Assembly: GCA_002021875.1 (NCBI GenBank)
Contig: CP018627.1
Coordinates: 8,866,001-8,930,000, forward strand
Length of the DNA: 64,000 nt
Direction: 5' to 3'
From: Streptomyces hygroscopicus
GTDB lineage: Bacteria > Actinomycetota > Actinomycetes > Streptomycetales > Streptomycetaceae
The notes beneath the pieces are model-generated. The model was not told the origin of the DNA, did not search any database, and saw nothing but the letters and a program-made list of their open reading frames with translations. Of the stretch, positions 57,993-64,000 are shown piece by piece. The translations under genes were made by a program, and so were the position numbers. Every line of letters starts with the position of its first letter. Position 1 is the stretch's first letter.

Positions 57993-60158
57993 TCACACCC
58001 GTACGGTCTCGTCCGCCGCATCGGGCTCCTCGGCCCGCCCGGGGCCGGAGACGCCGGGCGTCTCGGGGGAGTCGTGGCGGTGGTTGGGCCACCACGCCTT
58101 GGAGCCGAGCATCGCGGTCACCGTCGGCACCAGCAGCAGCGCCATGATGAACGCGGTGAGCAGGATGCCGAAGGCGACGGCGAAGCCCATCTGCTGGAGC
58201 ATGGTGTTGCTGGCCAGCATCAGCACACCGAAGGTGCCCGCCAGGATGATGGCGGCCGAACCGATCGTCGGCGCCGACTGGGACACCGCGAGCCGGACGG
58301 CCTCGGCCGGTGTCTTGCCCTTTCTGACCTCCTCCCGCAGCCGGGCCACCATGAGGATGTTGTAGTCGGTGCCGATCGCCACCACGAACAGATAGACGAT
58401 GATCGGCAGCATGAAGAGCAAGCCGTGCTCGCCCCGGACGTTCTGGAACAGCCAGACCGTGGAACCGAGGGTCGCGGCGAAGCCGAGGCCGACGGCGAGC
58501 ATCAGATACAGCGGCGCCACCACGCTGCGCAGCAGCAGGCCGAGGATCAGCATGATGGCCAGGCCCGCGACCGGGAACACCAGCCGGTAGTCGTGGTTGA
58601 CCGCGTCCTCGATGTCGGCCAGTACCGCGGTCGACCCGCCCACCAGGGCCTTGGAGCCCTCGGGCGCGGAGCCGTGCGCGGTGTCCCGCAGCTCCCCGGC
58701 GACCAGTTCGATGGCCTTCTCGGAGGCGGGCCGGTACTTCAGCACCACGCTGAACTGGGCCACGTCGCCCTTGGGGTTGAGCACGGCGGGGGAGACCTCG
58801 CCGACGCCCTCGACCGCCGTCAGCTTCTGCCGGAATCCGGTCAGCGCCGCGGGGTCCAGCTTGTCGCCCTTCGACTGGACGTACACCAGGCTCGGGTCGG
58901 ACTCGCCGGCCGAGAAGCTCTTCTGCAGCTCCGCCATGGCCTGGACGGACTCCAGGTCCTTGGGGAGCGTGCTGTCGGTGTCGAACTCGGCCTTGAAGCC
59001 GAGCGCGCCCACCGCGAGGGCCGCCAGCACACCGGCGGAGACCGCGGCGATCAGCCCGGGACGGCGCGACACCACGGAGCCGACGCCGTTGGCGAGCCGG
59101 TTGCGGGGGGCCTTCTTCCACGCCTTGGAAGGCCAGAACGCCTTCGTTCCCAGCAGCGAGAACACCGCCGGCACCAGGGTGAGTGCCGCCACGAGCGTCA
59201 CCGCGACGGAGATCGCCAGCGAGGGCCCCATGGCGCGCATGCTGCCCATCGTCGACAGCACCAGGGCGAGGAACGCCACGATGACCGCACCGGCCGCCGA
59301 GGCGATGGTCTCGCCGACCCGGGAGACCGCGTCGACCAGGGCCTCCTTGGGCTCCTGGCCCTTACGGAGGTGTTCGCGGTAGCGGAACAGCAGGAACAGC
59401 ATGTAGTCCGTGCCGACGCCGAACAGCACCACGATCAGAATCGCGGACACGCTGCTGTCGGCCTCGAGTCCGAACCAGTCGCTGGCGGTGGCGATCAGAC
59501 CCTGGGCCATGATGAACATCACCAGGATCATCAGCACGGGCATCAGCGCGATGAGCGGACTGCGGAAGATGGCGCCGAGCAGCACGATGATCAGGACCAG
59601 GGTGGCCATCATGATCATGGCGTCGGTGTCACCCGAGGACTCGGTGGCATCGAGCCCCGAGGCCGCCGGACCGGTCACGTCGACCTTGAGCGAGGTGCCC
59701 TTCAGCAGTTTGTCGCGGTCCGCGCGCAGGTCCTTGATCGACTGCTGGGTGTCCTCGTCGTAGACGTCCTTCTTGGTCGAGTAGACGTTGGCCAGCGCCA
59801 TCTTGCCGTCCTTGGAGACGGCCTCGGGCGTGGTCACCACGGACTTGAAGGTCGCGTACTTCTTGTCCTGGAACCCCGTGGTCGCCTTGGCGACGGCGGC
59901 CTTGTCGGCCTCGGAGAGCTTTCCGCCGTCCGAGCGCTGGTAGACCAGAATGGCGGCCGCGCTCTCCTGCTGCGGGAACGCATGCTCCTGGAGCTTGGAG
60001 ACCTGCACCGACTCATAGCGCGACGGCAGGAAGTCGGCCTGGTCGGTGCTGGACTTCAGCGGTGGGGCCAGGATGGCCAGGCCGACCGCCGCGATGACCC
60101 ACATCGCGACGACCAGCCATGGACGGTGGACGGAAAACCGTCCTATTCGCCCGAACAT
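57993..60158 (-). CDS. MmpL-family RND transporter
   Basis: A 721-residue RND-superfamily exporter of the MmpL type. Two homologous halves, each with a large extracytoplasmic loop and a transmembrane bundle containing GTDY (GVGTDYMLFLLFRYREH and AIGTDYNILMVARLREE). The start is ATG 60158 with AAGGAG upstream on the minus strand. MmpL proteins export lipids and lipopeptides in actinobacteria. Placed at the cluster edge, it is a good second export route for an acylated peptide, though it could equally be a chromosomal gene. No separate regulator gene is adjacent. Confidence 0.94.
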   Translation of the reverse strand: MFGRIGRFSVHRPWLVVAMWVIAAVGLAILAPPLKSSTDQADFLPSRYESVQVSKLQEHAFPQQESAAAILVYQRSDGGKLSEADKAAVAKATTGFQDKKYATFKSVVTTPEAVSKDGKMALANVYSTKKDVYDEDTQQSIKDLRADRDKLLKGTSLKVDVTGPAASGLDATESSGDTDAMIMMATLVLIIVLLGAIFRSPLIALMPVLMILVMFIMAQGLIATASDWFGLEADSSVSAILIVVLFGVGTDYMLFLLFRYREHLRKGQEPKEALVDAVSRVGETIASAAGAVIVAFLALVLSTMGSMRAMGPSLAISVAVTLVAALTLVPAVFSLLGTKAFWPSKAWKKAPRNRLANGVGSVVSRRPGLIAAVSAGVLAALAVGALGFKAEFDTDSTLPKDLESVQAMAELQKSFSAGESDPSLVYVQSKGDKLDPAALTGFRQKLTAVEGVGEVSPAVLNPKGDVAQFSVVLKYRPASEKAIELVAGELRDTAHGSAPEGSKALVGGSTAVLADIEDAVNHDYRLVFPVAGLAIMLILGLLLRSVVAPLYLMLAVGLGFAATLGSTVWLFQNVRGEHGLLFMLPIIVYLFVVAIGTDYNILMVARLREEVRKGKTPAEAVRLAVSQSAPTIGSAAIILAGTFGVLMLASNTMLQQMGFAVAFGILLTAFIMALLLVPTVTAMLGSKAWWPNHRHDSPETPGVSGPGRAEEPDAADETVRV

Positions 60159-60524
60159 GACGCTCCTTAGGGATTAAGGTTCCAGTAAAGGGCACGCTAG
60201 GACAGCTGTTCCGGCCGCACCATGGGTCCCCGTGGAAATCGACCTGAGGGCTGAGGGCGGCTCCGCCAAAGGGTTTAGGGGAGCGGCCCGCGTATCAGCA
60301 TCCGTGCTGATGGCACCTCTCCAGCCCGGGCCGACGGCCACCGTACGAGTCTCCGGTGCCGGTGTGCGGTCGGGTCGTGAAGTGGTGCGGACTGACATGT
60401 TGCTGACAAAATTGGGGTGTGTGACGGCCCGCCGCGGGCACCCCGCCTCCCGCGCCGTCCGCTTCCTGACAAGCCGCCCGCCGCGCCTCGCCGAGGCCCC
60501 GCTACGGCTCGACAAGGCGCCCCG
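60159..60524. other. Intergenic region with inverted repeat and direct repeat
   Basis: 366 bp between the MmpL promoter side and a minus-strand gene end. It has the perfect inverted repeat ATCAGCA-TCCG-TGCTGAT at 60294-60311, and a 15-bp direct repeat CCCCGCTACGGCTCG at 60497-60511 and 60520-60534, the second covering the stop of the next gene. No ORF is supported. Confidence 0.55.
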
Positions 60525-61067
60525 CTACGGCTCGTGGAGGGCCGTCTTCGCGGCCTCGACGAAGTCCGTAAGGGCCTGCCAGAACGGGCGGAAGGCGTCG
60601 TGGAAGCGCCGCGGCCCCTCCGGTTCGCCGGAGCGCATCGCACCCAGGGCGCGGTGGAACGGGCCGGTGGCCTTCTGCAGCGCGTTCGCGGCGGTGGCCG
60701 CGGCGGCCGGGCCCTCCAGCTCGACCACGCGCACACAGCGGCGCAGCTTGCCGTACTCGTCGCGTTCGCGCTCGGCGAGTTCGGCCAACTCGGCCAACTC
60801 GTCCAGGAGGGCGGGGCGGCGCCCCGCCTCGGCTGCTCGCTGGACGGCGGCGATCTCCCAGTACAACTCGCCCATGCTGTGGGTCTGTTCGATCAGATCG
60901 AGATACGCGCCGCGCCTGCTGTCGCGCAGCCGCTCCGCGCGCTGGGCGAGTACGGCGGTGTCCGCCTGGATCCGGGCGGCCCGGGTGTTGCCGCGGCTGG
61001 TGACCCAGCTGGCCAGGACGGCGGTGCCGCCGGTGAGGGCCGCGATCCAGAAGGTGCTGTCAGCCAT
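60525..61067 (-). CDS. Hypothetical protein with N-terminal membrane anchor
   Basis: A 180-residue protein starting MADSTFWIAALTGGTAVLASWV, one likely transmembrane helix, followed by a long charged, mostly helical region with an ELAELAELAERERDEY-type coiled segment. ATG 61067 is used because the segment upstream (MRTGWRA) adds nothing recognisable. It resembles small anchored helical proteins common in Streptomyces genomes. Function unknown. It lies outside the biosynthetic operons and is probably a chromosomal gene at the cluster border. Confidence 0.7.
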   Translation of the reverse strand: MADSTFWIAALTGGTAVLASWVTSRGNTRAARIQADTAVLAQRAERLRDSRRGAYLDLIEQTHSMGELYWEIAAVQRAAEAGRRPALLDELAELAELAERERDEYGKLRRCVRVVELEGPAAAATAANALQKATGPFHRALGAMRSGEPEGPRRFHDAFRPFWQALTDFVEAAKTALHEP

Positions 61068-61201
61068 GGCCCTCCATCCCGTCCTCAACTCCCCGATCTC
61101 TGGTCATCCGCCGCCCCTTGGTCATCATGGGCCACCGCGGCTATCCCCCGATGGTAGGAAGATACGGAAGGCGTAACGGTTCAGCGGTATGTGCCAGAGA
61201 T

Positions 61202-62371
61202 ATGTTCCGGAGCATGAGCGCATCCGGGCTCCTGCCCGCCAGGACCGAACTGCGGCCCATCGTCTCCGAGTTGAGGCTGTCGGCCTTCAAGACCCACCGC
61301 CGCGCCGCCTTCTCGCTGGGCCCGCTGACCCTGATCTCCGGTCCGAGCGGCAGCGGTAAGTCCGGGGTACTGGAGGCGTACGCGGCGCTCGCGCGGCTCG
61401 CGGGCGGTGCCCGGCTCGCGGAGGTGTTCCGCGACCCGGCCGCGTACATCCCGCGCCGGGCGCGGCCGGACCGGCAGGGGCGGCGCGGCTTCCGCATCGG
61501 CTGCACCGTGGACGGCCCGGTCGGGCCCGTACGGCTCGACGTCGCCGTACAGGCCGAGCCCGAACTGCGCATCGTGGGCGAGCGGATGACGGGGGCGGGG
61601 GAGACCCTGCTGGAGACGGCGCTGCGCGACCCGGGGCGGCGCTGTGTCCAGGCCGCCTGGCATACGGCGGGAGCGGTCGCGGTGACCCGCGCCCCGCTGC
61701 CCGACGACCGGCTGGCGACCTCGCTGCTGCCGCTGCGGGTCGCGGGCACGACGGAGGGCCAGCGGCTCGCGCTGGCCGCCGCCGAGCAGGTGGTCATCGC
61801 GCTGCGCTCGGTCTTCCCCTGCGATCCGCGGCCGGAGCGGATGCGGGCGCCGGCGGTGCCGAGGGACGGGCGGCTGCGTGGCTGCTGCGAGAACCTGGCG
61901 GCGGTGCTGCGGCGGACCAGCCGGGAGTGCGGCACGCGCCATGCGGCGCTGGTCGCGGCGGTCCGCGCGGGGTGCGTCGGGCCGGTGGAGGGCCTGGTCA
62001 CCGAGGGGCACGCGGACGGGGTGGTGCGGGCCCTGGTCGAGCAGGGGGAGCTCGGCGCGATGCCCGTGGAGCGGCTGGGCGACGGGGAGTTGCGGTATCT
62101 CGCGCTCGCGCTCGTGCTGCTGACCGGGCCCGGTGTGCTGGCCGTGGACCCGGCGGCCGATGTGCTCCCCGCGCGGCAGGTGCTGACCGTGCTGGCCGAC
62201 GGATTCGACCGGTGTCTGGACCGGCGGCAGGCCCGGGAGCTCCTGGGGGTGGCGGCCCGGATGTGCGCACGGGGGCACATCCGGCTCGTGGGGACGGTGG
62301 GGGACGTGGCGGGGGCGGTCGGGGACGCCCCCGTCACGGTGGTAGACCTGGGGCGTGAGCGAGTCCTATGA
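61202..62371 (+). CDS. P-loop ATPase (AAA/SMC-like domain), hypothetical
   Basis: About 389 residues. Near the N-terminus there is LRLSAFKTHRRAAFSLGPLTLISGPSGSGKSGVLEAY, a P-loop of the recombination/OLD-ATPase style: Walker A is GPSGSGKS. Later ELRYLALALVLLTGPGVLAVD looks like the signature and Walker B end. It may be a shortened AAA15-like ATPase. ATG 61202 and ATG 61214 are both possible; neither has a good ribosome site. The stop overlaps the next gene by 17 bp. Role unknown; typical streptomycete chromosomal gene. Confidence 0.72.
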   Translation: MFRSMSASGLLPARTELRPIVSELRLSAFKTHRRAAFSLGPLTLISGPSGSGKSGVLEAYAALARLAGGARLAEVFRDPAAYIPRRARPDRQGRRGFRIGCTVDGPVGPVRLDVAVQAEPELRIVGERMTGAGETLLETALRDPGRRCVQAAWHTAGAVAVTRAPLPDDRLATSLLPLRVAGTTEGQRLALAAAEQVVIALRSVFPCDPRPERMRAPAVPRDGRLRGCCENLAAVLRRTSRECGTRHAALVAAVRAGCVGPVEGLVTEGHADGVVRALVEQGELGAMPVERLGDGELRYLALALVLLTGPGVLAVDPAADVLPARQVLTVLADGFDRCLDRRQARELLGVAARMCARGHIRLVGTVGDVAGAVGDAPVTVVDLGRERVL

Positions 62372-62741
62372 GAGCGAGCGACGAACCGATGGCCGGATCG
62401 GCGGCCGGACCGACGGCCTGGATGTGGCGGCGCTGCAGCGCAGGCTGGCGGCCTTCGCGGCGGCGCGCGACTGGCAGCAGTACCACACCCCCAAGAACCT
62501 CGCGGCGGCGCTGAGCGTCGAGGCGTCGGAACTGGTGGAAATCTTCCAGTGGCTGACGCCGGAGCAGTCGGCGCGGGTGATGGAGGACGAGGACAAGGCG
62601 GCCCGGGTCGAGGATGAGGTCGCCGATGTGCTGGCGTATCTGCTCCAGTTCTGCGAGGTGCTGGGGATCGACGCGCTCGCGGCGCTCTCGGCGAAGATCG
62701 ACCGGAACGAGGGGCGCTTTCCGGCGAACGGAGGGCGCTGA
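62355..62741 (+). CDS. MazG-like nucleotide pyrophosphohydrolase
   Basis: A 128-residue protein of the MazG-like (RS21-C6/dCTPase) group. The helical EExxE/ExxD metal-binding pattern is visible in ASELVEIFQWLTPEQ and then RVEDEVADVLAYLLQFCE. GTG 62355 overlaps the preceding gene. Such enzymes hydrolyse NTPs or dNTPs, often damaged nucleotides. It is likely co-transcribed with the ATPase gene. Its last codons run into a short tandem-repeat region. Confidence 0.88.
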   Translation: MSESYESERRTDGRIGGRTDGLDVAALQRRLAAFAAARDWQQYHTPKNLAAALSVEASELVEIFQWLTPEQSARVMEDEDKAARVEDEVADVLAYLLQFCEVLGIDALAALSAKIDRNEGRFPANGGR

Positions 62742-62883
62742 CCGCGAACGGGGGCTGATCGCGGACGGGCGCTGATCGCGGATGGGCGCTGACCGTGAAC
62801 GGGGGCTTTGGCGGTGAATGGTGGGTCTGGCGGTGAGCGGGGGACTATGACGGTGAACGGGCGCTCTGGCGGTGAACCGTGAT
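62703..62883 (+). repeat. Degenerate tandem repeat, unit about 17-20 bp
   Basis: About eight to ten imperfect copies of a unit close to CGGTGAACGGGCGCTCTGG. The first copies lie inside the 3-prime end of the MazG-like gene. The remaining part of the 62742-63063 gap (322 bp) is AT-richer promoter-like sequence. Confidence 0.7.
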
Positions 62884-62919
62884 CTCGGATGGTCCGCAAG
62901 CCCCTAACCCTCCATTTCG

Positions 62920-63020
62920 TCACTCTCCGTAGTGAAAAAGTTATCCACATCGCAACTGTTGTCAACAGATTCCTGAATTCCCCTAGCTTTTCGGCCTGTT
63001 AGTCATCACTCTGGGTAGTG
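62920..63020. promoter_or_regulatory. Upstream control region of the DUF6099 gene
   Basis: Two similar 15-nt elements, TCACTCTCCGTAGTG at 62920-62934 and TCACTCTGGGTAGTG at 63006-63020, each with CACT and AGTG dyad ends. Between them lie TTATCCACA (62941-62949, DnaA-box consensus) and the palindrome CTGTTG-T-CAACAG (62956-62968). Looks like a regulator-bound promoter region. Confidence 0.5.
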
Positions 63021-63063
63021 GAGGAGTGACGGGCCCGGAAGTCCGTTGAGAGGGGTGCGGGGA

Positions 63064-63549
63064 ATGGACGCGATGCGGCTGATCGGTGTCACCCGGCACG
63101 CCCTGGCGAAGGCCGGGGGCGTGCACGACATCGTGGCCGAAGCCTGGCAGGTTCAAGCGCTGGCCGAGGCGGTCGGCGGTTATTTCGTGGTGAGCGGCCC
63201 GGCGGCCGCGCGAGCGGAGGCGCGCGGTCTGTGCGAGGCGGGCGGGCGGGCACGCGGCGCCCTGTTCCACCCGGCGCTGCACCACCCCACGCTGCGCGGC
63301 GGCGGTTTACGGGCCGCACAGCTCTCAGAGGTGCGCGATCCGAGAGAGGTGCTGCTGGCGCTGGGAGATCTGCTCGCGGAGGCGGGATTCGCGCTGGTCG
63401 GGGTCGCCGCCAATACGGAGGAGGAGGCGCTGTACTGGCAGTGCGTGGAGGCGATCGACGCGGCGGACGAGGCCCGGGACCGGGTGCACGGGATGCTCCG
63501 GCATCTCACGTTCCGCGAGTGGGGCGGGGAGTGGGGTGGTGCCGCGTGA
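63064..63549 (+). CDS. DUF6099-family protein
   Basis: A 161-residue protein beginning MDAMRLIGVTRHALA with a mostly helical body, ending in FREWGGEWGGAA. It matches a small actinomycete family (DUF6099) of unknown function, by sequence feel only. ATG 63064 has GAGGGG upstream. The control region before it carries repeated CACT-n-AGTG elements. It stands apart from the biosynthetic cluster. Confidence 0.7.
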   Translation: MDAMRLIGVTRHALAKAGGVHDIVAEAWQVQALAEAVGGYFVVSGPAAARAEARGLCEAGGRARGALFHPALHHPTLRGGGLRAAQLSEVRDPREVLLALGDLLAEAGFALVGVAANTEEEALYWQCVEAIDAADEARDRVHGMLRHLTFREWGGEWGGAA

Positions 63550-63567
63550 AGAGGCAGGATGGGGCTC

Positions 63568-64000
63568 ATGGATCTTCGCATCTTCACCGAGCCCCAGCAG
63601 GGGGCGACCTACGACACTCTGCTCACCGTCGCCAAGGCCACCGAGGACCTCGGATTCGACGCCTTTTTCCGCTCCGACCACTATCTGCGCATGGGAAGCG
63701 TGGACGGCCTCCCGGGCCCCTCCGACGCCTGGATCACCCTGGCCGGGCTGGCCCGCGAGACCCGGCGGATCCGGCTGGGCACGCTGATGACCGCCGCCAC
63801 CTTCCGGCTGCCCGGTGTGCTGGCGATCCAGGTCGCGCAGGTCGACCAGATGTCGGGTGGACGAGTCGAGCTGGGCCTGGGGGCGGGCTGGTTCGAGGAA
63901 GAGCACCGGGCCTATGGGATCCCCTTCCCCAAGGAGAAGTTCGCCCGGCTGGAGGAGCAGCTGGCCATCGTCACCGGGCTGTGGCAGACCCCGGTCGGCG
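63568..64000 (+). CDS. F420-dependent LLM-class oxidoreductase (partial)
   Basis: 144 codons of the N-terminal part of a luciferase-like (LLM) flavin/F420-dependent oxidoreductase, cut by the window end. The N-terminus MDLRIFTEPQQG, SDHYLRMG, then RRIRLGTLMTAATFR and ELGLGAGWFEEEH are typical of this class. ATG 63568 is preferred over ATG 63559 because it gives the usual MDLRIF start. Ordinary chromosomal gene in Streptomyces; no link to the cluster is evident. Confidence 0.9.
   Translation, partial: MDLRIFTEPQQGATYDTLLTVAKATEDLGFDAFFRSDHYLRMGSVDGLPGPSDAWITLAGLARETRRIRLGTLMTAATFRLPGVLAIQVAQVDQMSGGRVELGLGAGWFEEEHRAYGIPFPKEKFARLEEQLAIVTGLWQTPVG

Noticed and set aside
60232..61176. Plus-strand frame opposite the anchored hypothetical gene
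   Set aside because: No recognisable domain and Arg/Ser-rich shadow composition. The minus-strand gene has a membrane segment and helical body.
62941..62967. DnaA-box-like sites as replication origin
   Set aside because: Only one consensus box and one degenerate box, and no cluster of boxes. The neighbouring genes are not dnaA/dnaN.

Overview
The window is high-GC actinomycete DNA with strong GC3 bias, GTG starts, ATGA/GTGA gene overlaps and many Streptomyces-type families (NdgR-like IclR, DUF6099, F420-dependent LLM oxidoreductase). It is most probably a Streptomyces chromosome. About 58-60 kb of it is one secondary-metabolite gene cluster. The right end (about 60.5-64 kb) looks like ordinary chromosome.

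Layout. 1-2.8 kb: two tandem LuxR-type regulators and an NdgR-like IclR regulator. 2.9-3.2 kb: a small collagen-like-tailed protein on the minus strand. 3.7-13.9 kb: a plus-strand operon for a type II-style highly reducing polyketide. It holds a type II thioesterase, two free ACPs, two catalytically intact ketosynthases, two degenerate ketosynthases (CLF-like), an alpha/beta hydrolase, a double-hotdog thioesterase, two FabA/FabZ-like dehydratases, a FabG-like ketoreductase and a DsbA-fold isomerase. 14.1-35.6 kb: three colinear NRPSs (A-T-C-A-T-E, C-A-T-C-A-T-E, C-A-T-C-A-T-TE), then MbtH. 36.0-40.0 kb: a fourth NRPS (C-A-T-TE) after a strong terminator. 40.0-46.7 kb: tailoring genes, namely a P450, a glycosyltransferase, three small DsrE-like proteins, a fifth ketosynthase-fold protein and a phytoene-dehydrogenase-like flavoenzyme. 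46.8-53.9 kb: DrrAB-type exporter, UbiB-like kinase, fatty acyl-AMP ligase, KAS III and a small membrane protein. 53.9-60.2 kb: a second glycosyltransferase, a GlmU-like enzyme, a PIG-L deacetylase and an MmpL exporter.

How it may work (inference). The gene set of KS/CLFs, ACP, KR, paired DHs, DsbA-fold isomerase and phytoene-dehydrogenase-like enzyme resembles that of type II PKS polyene and cinnamoyl-lipid peptides (skyllamycin, WS9326A and ishigamide relatives). A polyene chain, possibly cyclised and aromatised by the flavoenzyme, would cap a peptide. Hand-read adenylation codes suggest Thr - hydrophobic/aromatic (D) - Ser - Asx-like (D) - unassigned - Ser, with a separate Thr module (NRPS4). 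UDP-GlcNAc supply (GlmU-like), two glycosyltransferases and a PIG-L deacetylase suggest an aminosugar (glucosamine-type) decoration. Two exporter systems would handle efflux.

Most unusual points: NRPS1 has no initiating C domain, while a near-identical Thr adenylation domain sits in a free-standing C-A-T-TE protein; three DsrE-like genes of no known role lie inside the cluster; and long near-identical recombination tracts with different codon usage run through the NRPS genes. All assignments come from reading the sequence and from family knowledge. No database search was run.
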